The position numbers were made by a program, and so were the translations under genes. A stretch of DNA of 64,000 nt. Origin: Rubellimicrobium rubrum (lineage in GTDB: Bacteria; Pseudomonadota; Alphaproteobacteria; Rhodobacterales; Rhodobacteraceae). The notes under the pieces are model-generated. The model did not search any database. It saw only the letters and a list, made by a program, of their open reading frames with translations, and was not told the DNA's origin. Positions 5,534 to 13,684 of this stretch are shown piece by piece; position 1 is the stretch's first letter; every line of letters starts with the position of its first letter. The DNA lies in NCBI RefSeq assembly GCF_006152115.1, contig NZ_VDFU01000004.1:186001-250000 (forward strand), read 5' to 3'.

Positions 5534-8457
5534 GCAACGCTAGCAGGATTGGCCTGGCCTTTTTGACGAGGTGGCGGGCGCGGGGTTTTCTTCGAGCCGG
5601 GGGGGGAGCCGCCATCAGGCCCGGTGGTCGCAAGCTGGGGCGAGCCGGCCCCCGGGTCACGGACCTGGATCGCGCTCAGATGTATCTGCAGGTGGCGGGC
5701 GTGATGCTGCTGGTGCTCGACCGCGAGGGCCGGATCGAGACGGTCAACCAGCGCGGCGCAGAGATCCTGGGCCATGACGACCCTGCCCGCCTGATCGGTC
5801 GCGACTGGTTCGAAACCGCCATCCCCGCCCGTGAACGGGAGGCCGTCCGGGCCATCTTTGCTCAGTTCATGTCCGGGTCGGTCGATGCGCCCGAACGGGT
5901 GGAGGGGCTGATCCTGCGCCCCGACGGCCAGGAACGGCTGATCGCCTGGCGCAACAGGACGTTCCGTGACGCTGCGGGCCGGATACAGGGCACGATCTCC
6001 TCGGGCGAGGATATCACTGAGGCCCGTGCGGCCGATGAGCGGGTGCGAAAGAGCGAGGCTCTCCTGTCGGCCGTCCTCGATGCTCTCCCAGTCGGGGTGA
6101 TCATTGCTGACCCTAAGGGCAAGATCGTCCGGGACAATGCCGCTCATCGCGAGCTATGGGGCGTCGTCCCCGATCCCGAGGCCACGAGCCTGGAGCAGTA
6201 TGGGGAGTGGATCGGCTACGATCCCGAGACCGGTCAGCGTTTGCAGGCGCAGGACTGGGCCATGGCTCGTGCGATCGTCGGGGGCGAGACGGTTCAAGGG
6301 GAGTTGGTCGAGTGCCAGCGGTTCGGCTCGGGCGAGCGTCGCTTCTTCCTCAACAACGCCGCTCCGGTGCGTGACGAAAGGGGCCACATCATCGCGGGCG
6401 TCGTGGCCGAACAGGACGTGACCGACCGCAGGGCCGTCGAGCAGGCCCTCCGGGTGAGCGCCGAACGAGTGCAGCTGGCCTTGGCAGCTGGCGCCATCAT
6501 CGGAACCTGGCACTGGGACCTGCCCACCGACCGTTTTACCGTCGACGAGCAGTTCGCCGTGAACTTCGGCCTCGACCCGGCGCTGGGCCGCGAGGGTCTG
6601 AGCCTTGAGCAGGTCATCGCCACCGTCCACCCGGACGACAGGGAGGGACTGATCACGGCCATCGGAACGGTCATCGCGCAGGGCGGCCCCTATGCGCACC
6701 AGTACCGGGTGCGGCGCGCGGACGGGCGGTACTACTGGATCGAGGCCAACGGGCGCGTCGATCATGGTCCCGACGGCACGCCGCTGCGCTTTCCAGGCGT
6801 GCTGCTCGACGTCGAGGAGCGGCGCGCCCTGCTGGCCGAACGGGACCGGGCGGCCCAGCTGCTCAAGACCTTCATCGAAGCCGTGCCGGGCGTAGTCTAC
6901 GCCAAGGACCGGCAAGGCCGCATGCTGGTCGCCAACAAGGGGACGGCCGAGCTGATCGGCAAGCCGCCCGAGGCGTTCCTGGGCCGGACCGACTCCGAGT
7001 TCCTTGACGACAAGGAGCAGGCGGCGCTTGTCATGGCCAATGACCGGCGGATCATGGAGAGCGGCGTGGCCGAGCAGGTCGAGGAAGCTGTCAGGCTCGC
7101 GGATGGCACGCCGGCCGTCTGGCTCTCGACCAAGGTGCCGCTGCGCGACGGAACGGGCGAGGTCACAGGCCTGATCGGAGCCTCGGTCGACATCACCGCC
7201 CGCAAGGCCGCCGAAGCCGAGCTCGAGCGGATCAACCACGATCTGGCCGACCGCGTGACCCAGGTCGTGTCCGAGCGCGAGGCGGCAGCGGCCCAACTCC
7301 ATGAGGTGCAGAAGCTCGAAACCATCGGCCAGCTCACGGGCGGCATCGCACACGACTTCAACAACCTCCTGACCCCCATCGTGGGCTCGCTGGAGCGCGC
7401 GCACCGCAAGCTCGAGCACGACGAGCGCACCCAGCGGCTCGTCGAAGGAGGACTGCAATCGGCCGAGCGGGCCCGCGTGCTCGTCCAGCGGCTTCTCACC
7501 TTTGCCCGCCGCCAGACCCTGATGGCCCAGCCCGTGGACGTGGGCGCGCTGCTGGACGGCATGCACGACCTGATCGCACGCTCGATCGGCCCGCAGATCG
7601 ACATGGTGATCGAGGTGGCTCCGGATCTCCCTCCCGCCATGGTCGACCCCAACCAGCTGGAGCTCGCGCTCCTGAACCTCGCGGTGAACGCCCGCGATGC
7701 CATGCTGGGGGGCGGCCGGCTCACCATCGGTGCGACCGAAGAAGCCGTGCGATCGGGCCATCCGACCGGGTTGGGGTCGGGCCGCTACGTGCGGCTGGCG
7801 GTGGTGGACACCGGCGTCGGCATGGAGGCCACCATCTTGGCGCGGGCGGTGGAGCCGTTCTTCTCCACCAAGGGCATGGGCAAGGGGACGGGGCTGGGCC
7901 TGTCGATGGTGCACGGCTTGGCCGGCCAGTCGGGAGGGCGGCTGGTCCTGTCGTCGACTCCTGGGCAGGGGACGCGCGCCGAGGTCTGGCTGCCCGTGGC
8001 GTCCGAAGCGGCGTCGAGCGCCCCGTCCCCCGCCGAGGTGCCAGTCCCAAGGGTGCGCGAGGGCCTGCTCCTCCTCGTTGACGACGAGGAGCTGGTGCGG
8101 ATCGGGACCGCGGACATGTTGCGCGACCTGGGCTACGAGGTCGTGGAGGCCAACGGAGGAGCCGCCGCCCTCCAGACGCTGCGGTCTGGCTTGAAGCCCG
8201 ACCTCCTGGTCACCGATTACCTGATGCCGGGCATGACCGGGGTCGAGCTGGCCCGGGCCGCGCGCCAGCTGCGGCCCGAGCTTCCGGCCCTGCTGATCAG
8301 CGGCTATCAGGACGTGCTTGACGCCACCGTGGACGGGCTGCCACGTCTGGCCAAGCCTTTCCGCCAAGCCGAACTTGCTGCACGGGTGGCGGGGGCGCTG
8401 GACGACAGGAAGATCGTCAGGTTCCCACGCCGGGGGAGCCGAGACAATCCGGGCTGA
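5530..8457 (+). CDS. Hybrid sensor histidine kinase with four PAS domains and receiver domain
   Basis: About 975 residues from the GTG at 5530 (an in-frame GTG at 5473 would add 19). No membrane segment is visible, so it senses in the cytoplasm. Order: four PAS/PAC modules (about 45-165, 170-300, 305-430 and 440-560; the third has the GTWHWDL and HPDDR signatures of a PAS_3 fold), HisKA with the phospho-accepting His in LTGGIAHDFNN (about H608), HATPase_c (N-box LLNLAVNARDAM, VVDTGVGM, GTGLGLSMVHG), and a C-terminal receiver whose phospho-Asp is in LLVTDYLMPG (about D896). No partner regulator lies next to it, so it may act in a phosphorelay with unlinked proteins. The start is uncertain; the GTG is favoured by its overlap with the small upstream frame. 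Confidence 0.88.
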   Translation: MSNASRIGLAFLTRWRARGFLRAGGGAAIRPGGRKLGRAGPRVTDLDRAQMYLQVAGVMLLVLDREGRIETVNQRGAEILGHDDPARLIGRDWFETAIPAREREAVRAIFAQFMSGSVDAPERVEGLILRPDGQERLIAWRNRTFRDAAGRIQGTISSGEDITEARAADERVRKSEALLSAVLDALPVGVIIADPKGKIVRDNAAHRELWGVVPDPEATSLEQYGEWIGYDPETGQRLQAQDWAMARAIVGGETVQGELVECQRFGSGERRFFLNNAAPVRDERGHIIAGVVAEQDVTDRRAVEQALRVSAERVQLALAAGAIIGTWHWDLPTDRFTVDEQFAVNFGLDPALGREGLSLEQVIATVHPDDREGLITAIGTVIAQGGPYAHQYRVRRADGRYYWIEANGRVDHGPDGTPLRFPGVLLDVEERRALLAERDRAAQLLKTFIEAVPGVVYAKDRQGRMLVANKGTAELIGKPPEAFLGRTDSEFLDDKEQAALVMANDRRIMESGVAEQVEEAVRLADGTPAVWLSTKVPLRDGTGEVTGLIGASVDITARKAAEAELERINHDLADRVTQVVSEREAAAAQLHEVQKLETIGQLTGGIAHDFNNLLTPIVGSLERAHRKLEHDERTQRLVEGGLQSAERARVLVQRLLTFARRQTLMAQPVDVGALLDGMHDLIARSIGPQIDMVIEVAPDLPPAMVDPNQLELALLNLAVNARDAMLGGGRLTIGATEEAVRSGHPTGLGSGRYVRLAVVDTGVGMEATILARAVEPFFSTKGMGKGTGLGLSMVHGLAGQSGGRLVLSSTPGQGTRAEVWLPVASEAASSAPSPAEVPVPRVREGLLLLVDDEELVRIGTADMLRDLGYEVVEANGGAAALQTLRSGLKPDLLVTDYLMPGMTGVELARAARQLRPELPALLISGYQDVLDATVDGLPRLAKPFRQAELAARVAGALDDRKIVRFPRRGSRDNPG

Positions 8458-8595
8458 ATGACCCGTCTCCGGTCGCAAGTACCCAAGGTCGTGCGCTGTT
8501 CTGGCCTTTGGCCGCTGTTGGGTCCCAAGGACGATCACAGCGTGCGCCAAAGGCAAGCAGACCGCCCATAATCTGGGCAATGTATCGTTTAGCCC

Positions 8596-8649
8596 ATGCT
8601 GCACGTGCATAGCGGATCTGCGGCACTGTCCGTTGTGCACGTGCAGCAT
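8596..8649. repeat. 14-bp perfect inverted repeat with internal palindromes
   Basis: ATGCTGCACGTGCA at 8596-8609 is repeated as its exact reverse complement at 8636-8649, separated by 26 bases. Each arm also contains the 10-bp self-palindrome TGCACGTGCA, so two identical palindromes sit with centres 36 bp apart. The right arm overlaps the -35 and spacer of a possible promoter (TTGTGC 8633-8638, 17 bases, TAACTT 8656-8661) that would start transcription just before the CCTCCTCCC hairpins. This looks like a paired operator for a dimeric regulator; an RNA or cruciform hairpin is the alternative. Confidence 0.6.
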
Positions 8650-8661
8650 TAGCGCTAACTT
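8633..8661 (+). promoter_or_regulatory. Candidate promoter of the small RNA array
   Basis: TTGTGC at 8633-8638 and TAACTT at 8656-8661 are separated by 17 bases, which predicts a start near 8668, six bases before the first CCTCCTCCC hairpin. Fit to a sigma-70 or heat-shock (RpoH) promoter is only moderate. The -35 half lies inside the inverted repeat, so a bound regulator would block it. Confidence 0.35.
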
Positions 8662-8667
8662 CCACTC

Positions 8668-8799
8668 ACACGATGTGATGGGCCATCCTCCTCCCGGCCT
8701 GATCACACACTGTATCGGATCGGTCGTTCTCTCCTCCTCCCTGAACGGTCTCTACCGAACCAAGGCGGCGCTCCTCCTCCCGGAGCTGCCGCCTTTTTC
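8668..8799 (+). ncRNA. CcsR/cuckoo-like small RNA with three CCUCCUCCC hairpin loops
   Basis: Three consecutive stem-loops each expose CCTCCTCCC in the loop. Hairpin 1: TGTGAT..GGCC (8674-8684) pairs with GGCC..ATCACA (8696-8707), loop motif 8687-8695. Hairpin 2: 8722-8729 pairs with 8743-8750, motif 8733-8741. Hairpin 3: GGCGGCGCTCC (8764-8774) pairs with GGAGCTGCCGCC (8782-8793) with one bulge, motif 8773-8781, followed by TTTTT. This is the defining feature of the CcsR small RNAs of Rhodobacter sphaeroides (cuckoo family), which carry anti-Shine-Dalgarno loops and act in stress responses and C1 metabolism. Known copies usually have two such loops and follow a DUF1127 gene; here there are three and no DUF1127 gene was found upstream. 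No protein frame explains the stretch. Confidence 0.75.
8764..8798 (+). terminator. Rho-independent terminator ending the small RNA
   Basis: An 11-bp GC-rich stem with a single bulged T, a 7-base loop and a run of five T at 8794-8798. It doubles as the third CCTCCTCCC hairpin. It also ends read-through from the hybrid kinase gene 300 bases upstream. Confidence 0.8.
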
Positions 8800-8977
8800 T
8801 TGTCCGAAACCGTTGCTGCTTGCGAGCGGTAGAGGACTGACATCAGTCCGGAGCGGCTTGGACCGATGCCGAGTTGGATGGAGCAGTATGCGGACAGAGC
8901 CTCCCTCCCTGCCCGCACCTGATCCGGACGGCCCAGCAAGAGCGGGCCAAGTCCGATCCGGTCCCATATAAAGCGGG

Positions 8978-9124
8978 TTTGAGCGTCGGCGTCCATGCCA
9001 CGTGGAGGAGGTGAAAGGCATCACACCCTTCAAGATCGCGCCTTGGTGAAGAGAGCCCTACTCGCAGGTTCTCGCAACATCCGCCCGTGGATGGGCCTGA
9101 CCTCACGCCAGGTCGGGCCTTTTC
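8978..9124 (+). ncRNA. Candidate leader or small RNA upstream of oligopeptidase B
   Basis: Between the two terminators lies a possible transcript of about 147 bases: TATAAA at 8967-8972 could be a -10 element (no good -35 seen), and a terminator ends at 9124. A hairpin ATGCC (8995-8999)/GGCAT (9017-9021) displays GGAGGAGG (9004-9011) in its loop, complementary to the loops of the neighbouring small RNA. A tiny frame from GTG 9002 to TGA (15 codons, ending KIAPW) overlaps this loop and could be a leader peptide. Whether this is an independent RNA or an attenuator leader of the next gene is open. Confidence 0.3.
9094..9123 (+). terminator. Terminator before oligopeptidase B
   Basis: GGCCTGACCT (9094-9103) pairs with AGGTCGGGCC (9110-9119) through one G-T pair, with a 6-base loop and TTTT directly after. 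It lies about 90 bases upstream of the next start codon, so it ends an upstream RNA or acts as an attenuator. Confidence 0.65.
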
Positions 9125-9214
9125 GCATGCCTACGGATCTCGCCGAGCAGCGTCCCAACCGCTATCGCTAACCTCAAAGCCTCCGCTCCAGACCTCGAAG
9201 GACGCCTTTCTCCC

Positions 9215-11329
9215 ATGATCAATCCCTGGACCCCCGACGGCGTGGCCGCACCGACCTGCCTTCAGCGCCCCTTCGTCGACACCCGGCACGGAGTGACGCG
9301 CACCGACGAGTACCACTGGCTGCGCGCCGAGAACTGGCAAGCCATGTTCCGCGACCCGAGCCTCCTTGACCCGGTCACCCGTGCACATCTGGAGGCGGAA
9401 AATGCCTATCAGGAGGCCCTGATGGCGGACACTAAAGATCTTCGGGCCAACCTCGTGGCCGAGATGCGGGGGCGCATCAAGGAAGACGACGCTTCCGTTC
9501 CCCTGGCCGACGGCCCCTACGCCTATGGCGTCTCCTTCGCGCAGGGCGGCCAGCATCGCCGCTTCATCCGCGTTCCCCGCGAGGGCGGCCCGGAGGAGAT
9601 GCTTCTGGACGGCGACAAGCAGGCCGAGGGCACGTCCTACTTCCGCTTCGGAGGCGTGGACCATTCGCCGGACCACCGGTTCATGCTTTGGAGCGCCGAC
9701 ACCAACGGCTCGGAGTTCTATCCGATCCGAGTTCGCGACCTGCTTGCGCGCGCGGACCTCCAGGACCTCGTCGAGACCACCAATGGCGATGCGGCCTGGG
9801 CATCGGACTCCCAAGGCTTCTTCTATACGCGGCTCGATGACAATCATCGGCCCTATCAGGTGCTCTTCCATCGGATCGGCGCGCCGCCCTCCGAGGACGT
9901 CCTTGTCCACGAGGAGGAAGACTCCGGCTTCTTCACCTCGATCGGCCGCACGCGCGACGGCGCCTGGATCGTGATCGGTCTTGGCGATCACGAAACCGGA
10001 GAGGTGCGCCTCCTGCCGGCCCGCAGCCCGGCGGGAGGCGAGCAGCCCATCCCTGTGATCGTGGAACCTCGGGCCAAGGGCGTGGAGTACAGCCTGGAAG
10101 AGGGCGGCGATGAGTTCTTCGTTCTGACCAACGCCGATGGCGCAAAGGACTTCAAGATCATGGTCGCGCCCGCGCATGCGCCAAGCAAGGCCAACTGGGC
10201 CGAGCTTGTCCCGCATATCCCGGGCCGGCTCATCCTTGCGATCACCTCCTTCAGGACCTTCCTGGTCCGCCTTGAACGGGAGAACGGCCTGCCCCGGATC
10301 GTGGTGCGCGAGCGTGTCACCGGCGAGGAGCATGTCATTGCCTTTCCCGAGGACGCCTATTCATTGGGTCTTGGGGGCACCTATGAGTACGACACGGAGC
10401 TTCTGCGCTTCACCTATTCCTCGATGACCACGCCCGCGAGCGAGTTCGAATACAATCTACGGACCCGTGAACGCGTACTCCTCAAAACACAGGAAGTGCC
10501 CTCGGGCCATGATCCGGCCCGGTACGTCACGCGACGCCTGATGGCGCCTTCGCATGATGGCGAGTTGGTGCCGGTCTCGTTACTCTACAGGGCCGACACC
10601 CCACTGGACGGGAGTGCCCCCTGCCTTCTTTACGGCTACGGCGCCTATGGGATCACGATCCCGGCGGGCTTCAACACCGACATTCTGTCGCTCGTGGACC
10701 GTGGCTTCGTCTACGCCATCGCTCATATCCGGGGCGGCAAGGACAAGGGCTATGGCTGGTACGAGGCCGGCAAGCGCGAAGGGAAGGCCAACACCTTCCA
10801 CGACTTCATCGCGGCCGGGCGACACCTGGTCCGGGAGGGCCTCACGAGTCACGACCGCATCGTCGCCCAAGGAGGCTCGGCCGGCGGGATGCTCATGGGG
10901 GCCATCGCCAACATGGCGCCCGAGGAGTTCGCCGGGATCGTGGCGCAGGTGCCCTTCGTGGACGTCCTCAGCACCATGCTGGACGACACCTTGCCCCTGA
11001 CCCCGCCCGAGTGGCCTGAATGGGGCAATCCCATTGCGTCGGAGGAGGACTACCGCAGGATCGCGTCCTACTCGCCTTATGACAACGTCGCAGCCAAGCC
11101 GTATCCGGCAATCTTTGCGCTGGCGGGGCTGACCGACCCCCGGGTGACCTACTGGGAGCCCGCGAAGTGGGTGGCGCGCCTCAGGGCGCATACGACGGCC
11201 GGGAACCCGATCCTCCTCAAGGTCAACATGGCAGCCGGACATGGCGGCGCCTCGGGACGGTTTGCCCGCCTGGAGGAGGTGGCGCTTGTTCAGGCCTTCG
11301 CCCTCAAGGTCGCAGGCCGCGCTGCCTGA
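9215..11329 (+). CDS. ptrB: Oligopeptidase B (S9A prolyl oligopeptidase family)
   Basis: A 704-residue cytoplasmic serine peptidase. The N-terminal part carries the family signature RTDEYHWLR and LEAENAYQEA, then a seven-bladed propeller region (about 70-420), then the alpha/beta hydrolase domain. The catalytic triad is visible: S555 in GGSAGG, D641 in GLTDPRV and H676 in AAGHGGASGR. Length and the DPRV and GHGGASGR motifs fit oligopeptidase B, which cleaves short peptides after Lys or Arg; prolyl endopeptidase is less likely. No signal peptide. It is a single gene, preceded by a terminator hairpin and followed by a strong stem-loop at 11337. Confidence 0.9.
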   Translation: MINPWTPDGVAAPTCLQRPFVDTRHGVTRTDEYHWLRAENWQAMFRDPSLLDPVTRAHLEAENAYQEALMADTKDLRANLVAEMRGRIKEDDASVPLADGPYAYGVSFAQGGQHRRFIRVPREGGPEEMLLDGDKQAEGTSYFRFGGVDHSPDHRFMLWSADTNGSEFYPIRVRDLLARADLQDLVETTNGDAAWASDSQGFFYTRLDDNHRPYQVLFHRIGAPPSEDVLVHEEEDSGFFTSIGRTRDGAWIVIGLGDHETGEVRLLPARSPAGGEQPIPVIVEPRAKGVEYSLEEGGDEFFVLTNADGAKDFKIMVAPAHAPSKANWAELVPHIPGRLILAITSFRTFLVRLERENGLPRIVVRERVTGEEHVIAFPEDAYSLGLGGTYEYDTELLRFTYSSMTTPASEFEYNLRTRERVLLKTQEVPSGHDPARYVTRRLMAPSHDGELVPVSLLYRADTPLDGSAPCLLYGYGAYGITIPAGFNTDILSLVDRGFVYAIAHIRGGKDKGYGWYEAGKREGKANTFHDFIAAGRHLVREGLTSHDRIVAQGGSAGGMLMGAIANMAPEEFAGIVAQVPFVDVLSTMLDDTLPLTPPEWPEWGNPIASEEDYRRIASYSPYDNVAAKPYPAIFALAGLTDPRVTYWEPAKWVARLRAHTTAGNPILLKVNMAAGHGGASGRFARLEEVALVQAFALKVAGRAA

Positions 11330-11336
11330 CGCCAGA

Positions 11337-11372
11337 TCAGGCCGCAGCCCAGGGCCCTGGCTGGCGGCCTGA
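11337..11372 (+). terminator. Stem-loop after oligopeptidase B
   Basis: TCAGGCCGC (11337-11345) pairs perfectly with GCGGCCTGA (11364-11372), and the inner CAGGGCCCTG is itself palindromic. There is no T run after it, so it is either a factor-dependent stop or an mRNA-stabilising 3' hairpin. Confidence 0.45.
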
Positions 11373-11546
11373 CCCGACCGTCTGCCAGGCGTTCTCAACA
11401 GGCAGCAGGAGCCTCGCCCAGGCGGCCCCGAAGCTGCCCATTCTAGGCTATCAGGGCTTACGCCTGACACGGCGCGTTGCCTGGCTGCCGTTGCCCGCTA
11501 GCCTTCTGTCCCGGCCAACCCGGGCCAAGTCAGAACAGGACAAGAG

Positions 11547-13274
11547 ATGGGCCGACAGGTCTTGGTCAACCAGTACCAGAACAACTGGCAGCGCGAGTCC
11601 GACGTGCTCGCGCTGGCCAATGGCGGCTTCATGGTCGTCTGGTCGAGCTATCTGAACAACTACGACGACGGTTTCGCGGGCACCATCATCTCGGGGCGCC
11701 GCTTCGACGGCGCCGGACGACCCATGGGGGGCGAGTTCGTGATCGAGGCGATCAACGGCACGGCCTCGGGCCTGCCCTCGATCGCGCCGCTCGCGGGCGG
11801 CGGCTATGCGATCGCCTCGACCTTCTCACCCACCGACGACATCCTGGGTGCCACGCAGGTCTGGGCTCAATCCTACAGAGCGGACGGCACGGAGCGTGGC
11901 CCCGACTTCCGCGTGGATATGCCCACAGCCGCCGAAAGGCAGTACGAGGCGACGGACCCAAGCGTCGCGGGCTTGGGCAAGGGCGGCTATCTGGCCTTCT
12001 ACGCGGCCGACCAGAGCGACAGCAGCTTTGACGACATCTACGTCCGGCGCTTCGACGCCCAGGGCCGTCCAAAGGGCTCCGACCAGCGCATCAATAGCAA
12101 CGTGAACAATCGCGACCAGACAGAGGTCGAGGCCGTGACGCTCTCGAACGGCACTGTCCTTGCCATCTGGAACAGCGAGGACACGTTGCGCAATCCGAAC
12201 GGCAGCTACGACTTCGAGATCCGCGGTGCCTTGTATTCCTCCACGGAGCAACTCATCCGCTCGGACTTTCACCTGTCGCGCAACGTCGGCGTGATCTCAC
12301 CCTATCCGGGACTGAGCGGGGACTTCGACGTCACGCCACTCGCGGGCGGCGGCTTCGCGATCAGCCGGTTCGACTACGGCTCCCGGTTCGGGACCGGGGA
12401 CGCCGACCCGCTGCTCGTCCAGACCTTCAACGCCAGCGGCCGGGCGACATCGCGACCCATGATCGTCCATACAACCGACGAGGTGCAGTTCGACTCGGAG
12501 ATCATCCAACTCGCCACCGGCGAAATGGTTGTGGTGTGGGAACAGTACCCCATCAACGGCGACGTCGGCGTGGACCTTTACGGTCGCATCCTCTCGGCCA
12601 AGGGGCGGGCGCTCACGGGGGTATTCGAGGTGGGCACGGATTTCAGCGAGTATGACAGGCAGGAGGACGCGTCCCTGCGCGCCCTTGCCGGAGGCGGCTT
12701 CGTCGTGAGCTACACCCACGACAACCTCGACGCCGACCACGAGGGCATTGCCACACGCGTCTTCGGACGTGGAAGCACCGGCGCCGACCGGCTGACCGTG
12801 GACGCGAGCGGCTACCTTGCCGGCAGACACGGCAACGACCGGTTGGGCGGGAACGCGCGGGCCAACGTGCTGGATGGTGGGGCGGGACATGACACGCTGT
12901 CAGGCCGGGGTGGCAACGACGTGCTTACGGGGGGTGCCGGGCGCGACCTGCTCGTGGGAGGGCCAGGAGCAGACGACTTCGTGTTCGAACATCGCGGCCA
13001 TGGCCCCGACCGCATCCAGGGCTGGGGTTCGGGCGACGACATCATCCTGGACGACGCCGCCTTTCGGGGTATCGGCGGGGCCGGGAACCTCCCCGGCTCG
13101 GCGTTCCAGGTGCTGGGCCAGGGACGCGTGGATGCCAGCGACCGCATCCTCTACGACCGCAGTGAGGGCAAGGTGTACTATGACTTGGATGGCGCGGGCG
13201 GACGGATGCGCGAACTCTTGGCGGACCTGGACAGCACGCCCTGGCTCGGAGCGGATGACTTCCAGGTGATGTGA
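11547..13274 (+). CDS. RTX calcium-binding protein with propeller-like N-terminal repeats
   Basis: A 575-residue acidic protein without a classical signal peptide. Residues 20-400 consist of repeated units of the type LANGGFMVVW...RRFDGAGRPMG, seen again at about 82 (LAGGGYAIA), 146 (GKGGYLAFY), 265 (LAGGGFAIS), 322 (LATGEMVVVW) and 380 (LAGGGFVVSY), suggesting a beta-propeller or related adhesive domain. Four tandem RTX nonapeptides of the LxGGxGxDx type follow at about 442-477. The end resembles the C-terminal part of proteins exported by type I secretion. An AGGA lies six bases before the ATG. No type I ABC exporter or fusion gene is in the window, so export would rely on an unlinked system. 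Binding target unknown. Confidence 0.82.
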   Translation: MGRQVLVNQYQNNWQRESDVLALANGGFMVVWSSYLNNYDDGFAGTIISGRRFDGAGRPMGGEFVIEAINGTASGLPSIAPLAGGGYAIASTFSPTDDILGATQVWAQSYRADGTERGPDFRVDMPTAAERQYEATDPSVAGLGKGGYLAFYAADQSDSSFDDIYVRRFDAQGRPKGSDQRINSNVNNRDQTEVEAVTLSNGTVLAIWNSEDTLRNPNGSYDFEIRGALYSSTEQLIRSDFHLSRNVGVISPYPGLSGDFDVTPLAGGGFAISRFDYGSRFGTGDADPLLVQTFNASGRATSRPMIVHTTDEVQFDSEIIQLATGEMVVVWEQYPINGDVGVDLYGRILSAKGRALTGVFEVGTDFSEYDRQEDASLRALAGGGFVVSYTHDNLDADHEGIATRVFGRGSTGADRLTVDASGYLAGRHGNDRLGGNARANVLDGGAGHDTLSGRGGNDVLTGGAGRDLLVGGPGADDFVFEHRGHGPDRIQGWGSGDDIILDDAAFRGIGGAGNLPGSAFQVLGQGRVDASDRILYDRSEGKVYYDLDGAGGRMRELLADLDSTPWLGADDFQVM

Positions 13275-13684
13275 AGAACGGCCTGACGCAGGCATGGCTG
13301 TTCCGCACTGCTCTCACCGCAGGGGCGGAGCAGGCACCAATCTTGGATACTGTTGAAAACTCGCTTCGAGACTCGCCGGAACCTTTCTCGGTCGGTTTGG
13401 CCAAACCGATGCCTTGGTAAGCTGCTGATTTCGTTATGGCTGGTTCATGATGAGATCGGCTGGCGCAGCCCCGATCGGAGCGTGCCAGAGTTTCTCAACA
13501 GTTTTCTTGATCGGCGCACCGGCCGTGGCACTCGGGCGGGCGACAGCCGATGTCATTTTGGCCGACTGGACCTGCGTCGCTTTTTCCCGCCTCCATCGAA
13601 GGGGACAACTCCTTGAGGTGCGCCCGATCTCCCCATGAACTCGGGGAGCAGGCATACTGGGGCTGCTTTACCCTGGGGACCTCC
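13275..13684. other. Intergenic region before the Kef-type gene
   Basis: Some 410 bases without a convincing gene. It is somewhat less GC-rich than its surroundings around 13340-13520. It contains the 18-bp palindrome at 13392-13409 and an imperfect inverted pair TGTTGAAAACTC (near 13349) and GAGTTTCTCAACA (near 13489). A long in-frame extension of the Kef gene back to 13550 exists but looks non-coding. Confidence 0.5.
13392..13409. promoter_or_regulatory. Perfect 18-bp palindrome, candidate operator
   Basis: TCGGTTTGGCCAAACCGA is an exact palindrome with no spacer, about 275 bases before the antiporter start. Its size suits a dimeric helix-turn-helix repressor. The cognate regulator is not evident nearby. 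Confidence 0.5.

Noticed and set aside
8417-8665. Possible DUF1127 gene expected upstream of a cuckoo RNA
   Set aside because: The short frames on either strand do not show the DUF1127 pattern; the minus-strand 82-codon frame is antisense to the kinase end and lacks the motif.
6154-8706. An 850-codon open frame on the strand opposite the hybrid kinase
   Set aside because: It is a shadow frame produced by high GC codon use; it lacks domains, and the plus-strand kinase has complete motifs throughout.
8995-9171. A 58-codon frame starting MPRGGGERHH between the terminators
   Set aside because: It runs through the terminator hairpin, has no ribosome-binding site and matches no known protein.
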